Notes under the pieces: generated by a model
The model's database searches: none
What the model saw: the letters and a program-made list of their open reading frames with translations, nothing else
What the model was told of the DNA's origin: nothing
From: Skeletonema tropicum
Taxonomy: Eukaryota; Bacillariophyta; Thalassiosirophyceae; Thalassiosirales; Thalassiosiraceae
Direction of reading: 5' to 3'
Length of the DNA stretch: 64,000 nucleotides
NCBI GenBank assembly: GCA_037178625.1
Contig: CM074127.1
Location: forward strand, 3,968,001 to 4,032,000
Program-made: the position numbers and the translations under genes
Part shown: positions 40,045-49,106 of the stretch, in pieces
Numbering within the stretch: the stretch's first letter is position 1
Layout: every line of letters begins with the position of its first letter

Positions 40045-41353
40045 TTAAATGTTATACATCCCCATTTTTCTCACGAGTAGCTCTTTCATGCATACCAGGC
40101 GGTTAAACGTTGCACGATTTATGGATAGGCAGGAAAGCTTGCCTTCTGCAGTGATGGTAGCTTGTCGAGGCTTGTCAGTCAGTAAAGCAAGCTCCCCGAA
40201 GTAATCGCCGCTGCTCAATCGCTTCACCTCTTTGGCAGTTCCATCACTCTGACGTTTAGTACACACAGCGTTGCCTTCCTTGATCAAGTAAAATTTAGAT
40301 CCAGCTTCACCTTCTGTCAACACTTCTTGCGAATCTTCATAGCTTTCTTCATGCAAGGCATCGGAAATCGTCAGCACTTCGTACTCGTCCAAACTACTAA
40401 AGAGAGGGACCATTTCAATAAAACGCTTGTTGACTCTTCTCACTTCAATCGTAGTCTTCATTAGAATCTTCTTGAAAGAGATACGATCAAGAGTCCAAAG
40501 CCTGACGTCTCCACTTGCGATGCAAGATGCGGCTCGAGGTGCACCATACAGCAAGGCCAGCTCTCCAAAGGAATCGCATGCTTCGCAAGACTTGACAAGT
40601 TTTCGCTCCTCACCTTCGTTAATGAAGATATCAACAACTCCACTGTCAATGCAATAAAATTTGTCTCCGTCCTCATCACCTTGCCTGATTATAACATCGC
40701 CATCTGCGTGCTCGGTCAGAAACATGGTATCTTGGATAGTCTTCATTTGTTGCTGGTCGAGATGGCTAAAGAACATGTTGTTTCCCATCAAGGTACTTAT
40801 TCTCGCCAATTCCGACTCACTCTTTTCTATCACTTTAAGATCGGAGTAACATTTATCATGACTGAGCTTCTCTGCGCAGATGGATTCTCGACGCTTCTTA
40901 GGACGTGGATTGCTAGACTCCTTGCTTTGAGACTGTTCTTCTTCTGCAGACAAGACTTCTTCTCCTTCATCTTCATCTTCCGATTTACTAAGTTCTTCTT
41001 CCTCGTCTTGATTGTTCACAGCAGCTGCCATTACAAGACTCATAGGCGTTTCCTTCTCGAAGCGCTTCTCGATACTACTCGTTTCGTTGGGATACTTATC
41101 GAGAAGGAAATTTACCATGAAATCGATTGGACATTGTGGTTTCTAAAGAGAGAAGGGAAAGAAAGAAGGAAGTTGATGGTGAATACCGACAAAGGGAATA
41201 CATAGCGACGAAGACATTGCCAAATCGAATATGTATATACTCAATTTTATTCACCTTTGTAAGAATAGCTTCCACAATCGTTACGAAGAGCGAGTTCAGA
41301 TTCTTTTCATCGAGGTAAAGTTGAAGTTCTTGCTTGATTCCGTCGGAAGACAT
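40045..41353 (-). CDS. cAMP-dependent protein kinase regulatory subunit (two exons)
   Basis: Exon 1 is 41255-41353 and exon 2 is 40045-41142, with a 112-bp intron (GTGAAT...TTTAG). The result has 398 residues, a usual PKA-R length. The intron splits the N-terminal dimerisation/docking helix bundle: MSSDGIKQELQLYLDEKNLN in exon 1 and KPQCPIDFMVNFLLDKYPN in exon 2. An acidic linker leads to the inhibitor site KKRRESI, a phosphorylatable Ser (type II-like). Two cyclic-nucleotide domains follow, with phosphate-binding cassettes FGELALLYGAPRAAS and FGELALLTDKPRQAT. Glu and Arg are kept in both, so both are likely to bind nucleotide. It inhibits the catalytic subunit until cAMP binds. The catalytic subunit is not in this window. 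Confidence 0.92.
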
Positions 41354-41584
41354 TTTTGAAGGGGGTCTATGAGTGATCGATAGTATGTTCTGTTTACAAT
41401 CGAAGCAAGAAGATGCACTGAGAAATAAGTTCTTCGACATAAAAATTGCGCCTAACAACTCCAAACTACGACTAACATGAAATGACATCTAAACTATAAC
41501 ACTTATCCTTTAGAAGCACGCTGCAATATATCGTGCGAAAGACATATCTATCCACTCAATGGATACGAAAGGCTGCTCATCAGC

Positions 41585-43127
41585 TCATGGCGTGATACGA
41601 GGATCAGTATCTCCAGCCTTGATCTTGGCTTCACTTACTGCACCATCTGGCATTGGAACATCTGGCGGAGGCGGAAGAACGTCTGCAGGAGAAGAAGACG
41701 TTTGTTCGACTGCTGGAAACACATTAGGATGGAGAGGTCTTTGAGCTGTGACCTTTGCCCAGTGCTGTAACACTGCAAGCTTTTGCGCCTGTTCTTCAGT
41801 CGACTGAGTAGCCGAGATGTCATTGAAGATACAATCCTGCAGCTGGTAAAGCTTGTTAGAGAATGCTAGCAAACTGAGTGGTCTTCCAATACTCGGATTG
41901 TATTGCGACGGCGTATCATACGAGTAAGGCAAAGGAGGTGGAGCAACACTATTCGTCCCGTCATTGTTGTAAGACGGCGTAGGATGGTTGTATAGCGAGT
42001 GGGCCGACACAGGAATAGGTTCCATATTACTACCGGTCAAAAACGAAGAGGCAATTGGAAGTGGAACGAAGGAGTATCCATTGTCGGCATCATCACCAAA
42101 TAGTTCTGAGATTTTCAGGCTGGTATCCAAATCGAACGATGTAATCTCAGGCGAGCCAATTTGGTCACGCATCAGCACATCCACATCAATCGTACCATCT
42201 TCTAGCGTCGCCATCTTGTTCGGATGGTGCCTCGAACTATTGATTTGTGCTACTCTCTCATCTTCATCCATCTTGATCCTCTTCTTTAGAGGCCCTCTAG
42301 ATTTCCTTGGTCTCTCATTCTTCACTGAAATCGAATTCATTGACCAATCACTGCTTCCGCCACTAATACCCCCAGTGCCGCTTCCACTTCCACTAGAAAG
42401 CCGTTTGAGGGAACGGTATACGTGAAACACCCTTATATCGAGACCATCTTTACCAGTTGCGTCAATCATAGTCCACATAGACCCCTGTGCATGTCAGTAC
42501 GACGAAAGTTAGTCAATGAGATATGACGCACGACTGAAAATGACGTTAACAACACCGATGATAATGTCTCACCCCCTTCGTATTCGAGTACTCTGGCCGC
42601 CCACGGGGATACGAGTAACGTTGTTGAAGACTCCCCTTCTTCTGCGACTTTGACGCAGGTCCACTCAGCGACCACTTACAGAATTCCAAAGATCCAATAT
42701 CATGATCGTTGACCACCAGATGTTCCAAGTTGGAAGGAACAGCGGTATCATTACTATCGCTCACATTGAAGAGAAACACATAAATGCCATCTATATAAGG
42801 GGAAGGAAATGGTTTAGTTACGTTGGGTTTGTGAGCAGACAGTCCATCAAATGAGTAATTAATTAACGATAAATACGACTAAGCACATCATGTGATGAAG
42901 AGCGCACGCATACACTCACCTCCAAACTCGTACGATGGAGGAGATAACATTAGCCTCTTATCCGTCATTTTTACGATGTTGAATGAGATATCTCCTTTGG
43001 CAGGCACTCTGCCCTCCTTTACGCAGGCAAATATTTTCCTCACGTCCTCTTCGCACAAACGGCCGGCACCGGGTGCGCCGCCGTTGGTGTACATCTTCTT
43101 CGGCAGGGAGCGGCGAGTTTTAGGCAT
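41585..43127 (-). CDS. unrecognised three-exon protein with Pro-rich C-terminus
   Basis: Exons are 42920-43127, 42573-42790 and 41585-42484, with introns of 129 and 88 bp (GTGAGT...ATATAG and GTGAGA...GCACAG). The frame is continuous across both joints, giving 441 residues. The first 180 residues look folded: a helix (CEEDVRKIFACVKEG), YVFLFNVSDSND, LEHLVVNDHDIGSLEFCKWS, then TKGGSMWTMIDATGKDGLD and HVYRSLKR. I cannot assign these to a family. A basic nuclear-type cluster (RPRKSRGPLKKRIK) follows. The rest is Ser/Pro/Asn-rich with a helical patch (LLAFSNKLYQLQDCIFNDIS) and a Pro-rich end (VLPPPPDVPMPDG). A nuclear regulator is my guess; no direct evidence. Confidence 0.6.
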
Positions 43128-43394
43128 GGTTCAATAATAGTTTAACAAGATGAATGATGTCGAAGAGGAGAGAGCCGAAGGGTGTTATTACCATGCGTCA
43201 AATACCGTGCTATGCCAAGTGCTCCGAAGCAGGGATGCCGTGAGAAGATTGTGGATGAGGATGATTGAGGTGAGGAGGCGAGTGCATTTTAGGTACAAGT
43301 AGGTAGGTACGATACCTTCAGGAAGTTCGACTGAAACGCATGGATAGATGTCACCCAATTCACCCAAAGAAATCCATAGTTCATGCTTATTAGC

Positions 43395-44537
43395 TTAATA
43401 ATCATAGTCGTCGTCATAGTCGTCATCATATGAATCGAAATCCTCACCATCATCTTCAGTCTCCACTTCTTCTACATCGCTAACATCCTCCTCATCCTCC
43501 ATTGCATCGACTCCAACTGTCAGCGGGACACTATCCTCTAAAATCTCACATTCCATATCAACAATATATTCTCGGACATTATTCTCCAATTTGCTAAAAG
43601 CAGAAGCAACACCCTTCCATGCCAATTGGCCAATCAATAACTTCAGCGGGAACCCAGCTCGCACGACTCGTCCCCAAGTTGTCCATTGAGCCCAGAATGG
43701 GGCACTGACGATTATCCTTCCGACAATGAACTCTAATAGTGGCATTAGTGTGATGATGACACTTAGCACTGTCATGATTAGCAACGAACGTAGTACCAAC
43801 CCATTCCCTCCATCAAGCAAGACAGAACTAACCAAGAATCCCTTCACACCAACATGTTGCAACATGCTAAACTCAGATTCATCTGCAAACCAACTTTTCA
43901 GTATCGAATATCTAGAATGCCACATTGGTTCAACTTTGGTTGGGTCTGTTCGTCTCAATCGATTCAATGCTGAGAGTGAAATCCACTGATCGGTCCCTAA
44001 CGGAGCAACTACCTTGGTATTCGGCTCTGCATCAAAGGAGTAGAGACAACTTTTTGGATCCTCATCTGTACACATTGCGCAATCCCAATCTACCTTTTCA
44101 GGTGGTTTGTCTCCATCTGCGGTAGAAACACTGGTGATGGTTGGGAGGGGCACTCCACGCAATGCCAGCATTTCGGATAGATAGGTGGATCGTAATTGAT
44201 ATAGTATTTGTTGTTCTGTTCGATATTTGGAGAGCTTTTCATATTCTTCTTGCTTTTGTTGTTGTATTTTACGACGCTCTTCTTCCTCATCCTCCTCTTC
44301 TTCATCAGTATTGTCGACGTCAAGGTCAATTATAGTCGATCCTCCACGAAGTTTGAGTGGTAAGCTCAAGTCAGTGTCAGTGATGGATGATGCACATCTT
44401 GTGTTCTTGGAAGTGGTTGCAAATGCATTATACGATGGCCGCCTCCAGCTCGAATGAGATGATCCAGCAGCAGCGCTCCTTTCTATTGATAATGCGATGG
44501 CCAACGTGGCCAGTAGATAGCGGTGGCAGATCATCAT
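43395..44537 (-). CDS. secretory-pathway membrane protein with acidic/Tyr-rich tail
   Basis: A protein of 380 residues starting at a tandem ATG (44537), with a signal peptide (YLLATLAIALSIERSAAA). A Ser/Arg-rich segment and LPLKLRGGSTI precede an acidic coiled region (about 73-95). The central part has a paired Cys region (DWDCAMCTDEDPKSCLYSFD) that could hold a disulfide or metal. A hydrophobic stretch (LVLRSLLIMTVLSVIITLMPLL and the following FIVGRII) spans about 250-285. The last 35 residues are acidic with DSYDDDYDDDYDY at the end. No family is recognised. The leader might end in an ER, plastid or vacuolar route; the YNAFATT after the signal peptide could be an imperfect plastid junction, but I would not rely on it. 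It is divergent to phosphomevalonate kinase. Confidence 0.55.
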   Translation of the reverse strand: MMICHRYLLATLAIALSIERSAAAGSSHSSWRRPSYNAFATTSKNTRCASSITDTDLSLPLKLRGGSTIIDLDVDNTDEEEEDEEEERRKIQQQKQEEYEKLSKYRTEQQILYQLRSTYLSEMLALRGVPLPTITSVSTADGDKPPEKVDWDCAMCTDEDPKSCLYSFDAEPNTKVVAPLGTDQWISLSALNRLRRTDPTKVEPMWHSRYSILKSWFADESEFSMLQHVGVKGFLVSSVLLDGGNGLVLRSLLIMTVLSVIITLMPLLEFIVGRIIVSAPFWAQWTTWGRVVRAGFPLKLLIGQLAWKGVASAFSKLENNVREYIVDMECEILEDSVPLTVGVDAMEDEEDVSDVEEVETEDDGEDFDSYDDDYDDDYDY

Positions 44538-44787
44538 CGTTGTTACCTTCTACACTGCTCTTTTGTTACTGCTACTGCGACCTCCAAGTGGAGAAAATCG
44601 ACAGCGATGGGAAAATTATTGACGCCCTAAATAATGAGAAACTCCCGACACTGTTGTGTCTCATATCTTTGCAACGAAGAGGTATCGAGCTCTATCCAAT
44701 GACAATAGATGTGCATAATACTAATGGACTTCTAGATCGGCCTCAAGCAGAAGATAGCTATTAATATAATTCCCTCGAATCATAGTC

Positions 44788-46911
44788 ATGTGGGGTCGCA
44801 TGGCAAATATAGCCGAGCAGCTTGAAGCCGGCGCTGCTAAACTTGGCGACGTTGTAAAAAATAATGATGGCATCAAGCTCAATGATGATGATGATGCTGA
44901 CAATTATGATCCACAAAACAACATTGCAATGACACCGTCCAGTGATACTGACTACGGCGATGAAGAAGAGAACGGATGGGGTGGCTCTGATGGAGATGAT
45001 TTGGATTTTGAGGATGATGAAGATATGGGAAGTAGTGGGGTAGATGTTTCTTATGATGACGTCCCAGACGAAGAGGCGGAGGGAGAAGACACTGCGTTGG
45101 AAAGTACAAATCCAGAACCTTTGTCCACTCCTGAGGCAACAGCAGTGGCAGACACGACAGCAGCAGCAGTGCCGTCAACAACACAACAACCCCAATCACC
45201 ACCTCACACATTCCCAGAAATTGTTTCCGTCTCAGCCCCAGGAAAAGCACTCGTAGCCGGAGGATATCTAGTATTAGAATCACCCAATCCAGGAGTTGTC
45301 CTGGCAGCAGATGGATGTCGGTTCCACACGACAATCACGTTTCGTCAACCCTGCATTACTACGTCTAAGGGGGGTAATGTGATTGGTAATTCAATCGATG
45401 CTACGTGGGAATCTGTGCCTTTGGATGTGTACAGTCCTCAATTTGATAAGATATTTTGCTACTATCTTTCGTATTCATTGAACCAAGAAGATGTAGAAGG
45501 AGAAGAAGATGATGATGGCAAGGATGTATTGCGGTTGCAGCCACGCACAGCATCACATGAACCCAACAAGTTCGTCGAGCGGACACTTCTACTAGCATTT
45601 GGATATCTGCGTCAATCATTGGGGAAGGAATTATTTCACTCCAGATTTCGTCATCATGGCTTGAATTCACATGAACGTGTGGCATTGGCCATTAAACTTC
45701 GTGCCGATAATGATTTTTATAGTCAAATTAACCACTTGAAGCAACGGGGATTAGATCTTACACCTCAAGATGTGGAGAGTTTGGAGCCATTCTTACCGTG
45801 CCCGAAAGATTCGGATGGGAAGGTCATTGTGAATAAGACTGGGATGGGAAGTTCTGCTGCGTTAGTTACGAGTATTGTTGGTGCGCTTTTGCAATTTTTT
45901 GGTGCATCATCGCTTCCAATGATAGGCCAAGAAGTAACTGTTGGTCAAGAGAATCTTCATGAGGAAGGACTACGTATTGCACACAATCTAGCTCAAATCT
46001 GCCATTGTTATGCCCAAGGCAAGGTCGGAAGTGGCTTTGATGTGTCGTCAGCTGTATTTGGGTCACATGTGTACACAAGATTTTCGAAAAGCGTCATTAA
46101 CAATTTCATAGAAGACGTTGAAGTGCGAAATGAAACTGTCAAGGATGGACTTAGGTTAGCCGAGACGGATTCATTCCAATTAGTTGAACTGGTTACAGAT
46201 GCTGACCATAAGTGGGATTGTTCAGTCCAGCCAATCAAACTTCCCGAAGGATTAGAACTTCTCATGGCGGATGTATGCGGAGGATCTGAAAGCCCGTCAA
46301 TGGCAAGAAAGATATTAGAATGGAAGAAGAAGAATCGAGAGACAGGCTTCTTGTCTGGATATTACTGGAAAGACTTGAAGCGTTGCAATAAGAAAATTGC
46401 GTCGCTCTTGTCCGATCAATACACGAAGAAGCCATTTTGTGACGGTCTGGTGAGAGATGGTCAAATGATAATAGCCAGTCGTACAGCAGAGCAGTGGAAG
46501 AAACCAATGCCATCAACTTGGCACGAGTTTGATGGATCTTCATGGGATGTGGCAATGCAACTTTTGGATTTACGAATGGCATTTTTGGAGTCCAGGCAAA
46601 ATTTGAAAGGAATGGGGGCTGCTGCTGGTGTCCCTGTCGAACCGGACAGTCAAACGGCCCTTGCTGATGCGACAATGAGACTGCCCGGTGTGGTTGCCGC
46701 CGGGGTGCCAGGTGCAGGAGGTTACGACGCTTTATTTGTTATCTATGTGAAAGGCCCGCCAACCAATGGAGGAAAGAGTGACCAAGTTCGGGACGAGATC
46801 GGGAATCTATGGAGAGATCTGAGCAACCAAGGTGACGATACAGTTGTGTGCCCGCTATCTGTGAGAGCTGCAGGTTCTGGTGGTTTATGTGCAAGTAGTT
46901 TACAATGGTAG
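44788..46911 (+). CDS. phosphomevalonate kinase (GHMP family)
   Basis: A protein of 707 residues from ATG 44788, intronless. It phosphorylates mevalonate-5-phosphate in the cytosolic/peroxisomal mevalonate route. Residues 1-145 are a disordered acidic and Thr/Gln-rich extension, unusual for the family. The kinase part then has SAPGKALVAGGYLVLE, the GHMP motif VNKTGMGSSAALVTS, HNLAQICHCYAQGKVGSGFD, LLMADVCGGSESPSM and a C-terminal MGAAAGVPVEP and GVPGAGGYDALF. This order matches ERG8-type phosphomevalonate kinase of fungi and plants rather than the unrelated animal enzyme. With IspD 35 kb away it shows that this genome has both isoprenoid routes. Its 3' end is 36 bp from that of the convergent EttA gene. 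Confidence 0.9.
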   Translation: MWGRMANIAEQLEAGAAKLGDVVKNNDGIKLNDDDDADNYDPQNNIAMTPSSDTDYGDEEENGWGGSDGDDLDFEDDEDMGSSGVDVSYDDVPDEEAEGEDTALESTNPEPLSTPEATAVADTTAAAVPSTTQQPQSPPHTFPEIVSVSAPGKALVAGGYLVLESPNPGVVLAADGCRFHTTITFRQPCITTSKGGNVIGNSIDATWESVPLDVYSPQFDKIFCYYLSYSLNQEDVEGEEDDDGKDVLRLQPRTASHEPNKFVERTLLLAFGYLRQSLGKELFHSRFRHHGLNSHERVALAIKLRADNDFYSQINHLKQRGLDLTPQDVESLEPFLPCPKDSDGKVIVNKTGMGSSAALVTSIVGALLQFFGASSLPMIGQEVTVGQENLHEEGLRIAHNLAQICHCYAQGKVGSGFDVSSAVFGSHVYTRFSKSVINNFIEDVEVRNETVKDGLRLAETDSFQLVELVTDADHKWDCSVQPIKLPEGLELLMADVCGGSESPSMARKILEWKKKNRETGFLSGYYWKDLKRCNKKIASLLSDQYTKKPFCDGLVRDGQMIIASRTAEQWKKPMPSTWHEFDGSSWDVAMQLLDLRMAFLESRQNLKGMGAAAGVPVEPDSQTALADATMRLPGVVAAGVPGAGGYDALFVIYVKGPPTNGGKSDQVRDEIGNLWRDLSNQGDDTVVCPLSVRAAGSGGLCASSLQW

Positions 46912-46947
46912 GTAATGTTAAGAAAGACGATATCGCTTATTTGATCA

Positions 46948-48870
46948 CTACGCATTGATCAAAGGTGCATACTTGATTCGCTTGATGCTCGTTTCCCCAA
47001 GCCTTTGCACACGATTCTCTTCATATTCAGCGTAATTGCCCTCAAAGAAGTAGCAGTTACTGTCTCCTTCGAAAGCCAATATATGAGTTGCGATACGATC
47101 GAGGAAATATCTATCATGCGATACCACCATTGCACATCCAGCAAAATTGAGTAGAGCCTCTTCCAATGATCGCAACGTCTCAACATCCAAATCGTTCGTG
47201 GGCTCGTCAAGAATGATAAAGTTTGCTCCAGCCTTAAGCAGCTTGGCCAATTGTACACGGTTCCTCTCACCACCACTCAAGTTGCTAATGATCGTTTGCT
47301 GTTGTGCACTCTTGAACCCAAACCAGGACAAGTAGGCTCTTGAGTTGACATAGTTACCACCTAATTCAATCTCATCCATTCCTGATGAAATCTCTTCAAA
47401 CACAGTTTTGGTTGGGTCTAGCTCATCCATCCTTTCCTGACCCACACCAATCATATTTACAGTCTCTCCGATCTTGATAGTTCCAGCGTCTGGCTGATCT
47501 TTTTCCATCAGCATACGAACAAGTGTGGATTTACCAGCTCCATTTGGACCAATCACGCCAACAATACCTGCTTTGGGAAGTGAAAACTCCAAGTTATCAA
47601 TCAACAACCTCTCTCCAAACGCCTTCTTCACGCCAGAAACATCAATGACAACGTCACCAAGCCTAGGTCCAGGAGGGATGTAAATTTGACCTTCATTACG
47701 CAACTCCGTTGGTGCAGCAGAAAGCAACAGCTCATCATACCGCTTTAGACGAGCTTTACTCTTTGTGCCCTTTGCTTTTGGATTTGATCTGACCCACTCC
47801 AATTCCGCTGCAACTGCCTTAGCAGCTGCTGTTTGGCTCTTCTTCTCTCCTTCCAATCGTTTGTTCTTTGCCTCAAGCCATTGAGAATAGTTCCCTTCAA
47901 ATGGGATGCCTTGACCACGGTCCAATTCAAGAATCCACTGCGATACATTCTCCAGAAAGTAACGGTCATGCGTAATCGCGACAACCGTGCCCTGAAATTT
48001 GTCCAAAAATTGTTCAAGCCATGAAATCGACTCTGCGTCGAGATGGTTAGTTGGTTCGTCAAGCAACAACATGTCATGACTACCAAGAAGAAGTTGACAA
48101 AGTGAAACACGCCTCTTTTCACCACCAGATAGGACATCTGTTTTGGCATCACCAGGAGGGACACGGAGAGAGTCCATGGCTCTTTCAACCGTTCTATCCA
48201 ACTCCCACAAGTTCTCTGCTTCAATCTTGTTTCCAATTGTCTCGAGCTTGTTCATTGCACTAGTCATTTCCTCATCTGTAATATCTGGGTTTGCCATGCT
48301 CATACTGAGTTCGTTGTATTCATCGAGTATAGCTTTCGATGACGCCACAGCAGCATCAATACATTCTTGTACAGTTTCATATTCAAGAATGGGCTCCTGG
48401 GGAAGATAACCAATAGATGCACCTGGTAATGGACGGGCAACTCCATCGAATTCTTTCTCAACTCCTGCCATGATCTTCAACAAAGTTGACTTTCCACTAC
48501 CATTGAGACCAACCACTCCAATTTTTGCCCCTGGATAAAATGACAAGTTGATATTCTTCAAGATGTCCTTACTCTTGTCTGGAAGGGTCTTTGACAAGCC
48601 CACAAGAGTGAACATGAACTGACGTGTTGCCGCATCGAACCTTGCCTCCTTCACTGACGCTTTCTCCTGCTTTTGTTGTCCCTTTTTGGCAGAGGAGTAG
48701 TTTGGGTTGGGTCTGGGTGTGCCGCCTTTGCGTTTCTTCCCAAAAAGCGCTGTAGTTGGGATAATAGAAGATTTGTGCTGCACAATGGACGTAGATGGTA
48801 CCGTAAAGGCAGTGGAGATTGGTGCTGAAAGCACCAGCAGCAGTGCGGCTGCGAGAGAGAAGTTCGTCAT
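46948..48870 (-). CDS. plastid EttA-type ABC-F ATPase
   Basis: A protein of 640 residues from ATG 48870. The leader (AAALLLVLSAPISTAF-TVPS) is a diatom plastid signal with the AF junction. Two ABC domains follow, joined by the ABC-F linker. Walker A motifs are GLNGSGKST and GPNGAGKST, signatures LSGGEKRRVSL and LSGGERNRVQL, and Walker B motifs MLLLDEPTNHLD and FIILDEPTNDLD, each with the catalytic Glu. EttA hallmarks are LKNINLSFYPGAKIGVVGLN, GYLPQEPILE, WLEQFLDKFQGTVVAITHDRY, ILELDRGQGIPFEGNYS with the arm, PPGPRLGDVVIDV, and KRIKYAPL at the end. EttA binds the ribosomal E site and gates translation by ATP level. I infer that function for plastid 70S ribosomes. Confidence 0.92.
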   Translation of the reverse strand: MTNFSLAAALLLVLSAPISTAFTVPSTSIVQHKSSIIPTTALFGKKRKGGTPRPNPNYSSAKKGQQKQEKASVKEARFDAATRQFMFTLVGLSKTLPDKSKDILKNINLSFYPGAKIGVVGLNGSGKSTLLKIMAGVEKEFDGVARPLPGASIGYLPQEPILEYETVQECIDAAVASSKAILDEYNELSMSMANPDITDEEMTSAMNKLETIGNKIEAENLWELDRTVERAMDSLRVPPGDAKTDVLSGGEKRRVSLCQLLLGSHDMLLLDEPTNHLDAESISWLEQFLDKFQGTVVAITHDRYFLENVSQWILELDRGQGIPFEGNYSQWLEAKNKRLEGEKKSQTAAAKAVAAELEWVRSNPKAKGTKSKARLKRYDELLLSAAPTELRNEGQIYIPPGPRLGDVVIDVSGVKKAFGERLLIDNLEFSLPKAGIVGVIGPNGAGKSTLVRMLMEKDQPDAGTIKIGETVNMIGVGQERMDELDPTKTVFEEISSGMDEIELGGNYVNSRAYLSWFGFKSAQQQTIISNLSGGERNRVQLAKLLKAGANFIILDEPTNDLDVETLRSLEEALLNFAGCAMVVSHDRYFLDRIATHILAFEGDSNCYFFEGNYAEYEENRVQRLGETSIKRIKYAPLINA

Positions 48871-49106
48871 GGTGATTATCTATGAGATTATGACGCGGAA
48901 GTACGCATCAACTTCATGCCATCAGGTGAAGCTAGCGAGCAATAAGCGAAACATTGAACTAATTCCGACGGTATCAACGCCCTGTAGAATCCTACGCACA
49001 GGACAGCCAACAGCCAATCAAACTCATGCCACCGCCACCAATCTCCCTGCCTCCCTCTCAATGCATTTGTTCTTTCAATTCATTGGTTCTACTACATCTA
49101 AGAAAT

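Noticed and set aside
40681..41205. Hydrophobic 174-codon frame on the plus strand
   Set aside because: It is antisense to the PKA regulatory subunit, whose coding pattern is clear.
44879..45334. Leu/His-rich 151-codon frame on the minus strand
   Set aside because: It is antisense to the N-terminal part of phosphomevalonate kinase and has no protein-like features.
49026..49106. Upstream in-frame ATG of the DBP3-type helicase
   Set aside because: The extra Pro/Cys-rich residues are unlike any helicase N-terminus and the ATG at 49107 opens a normal basic sequence.
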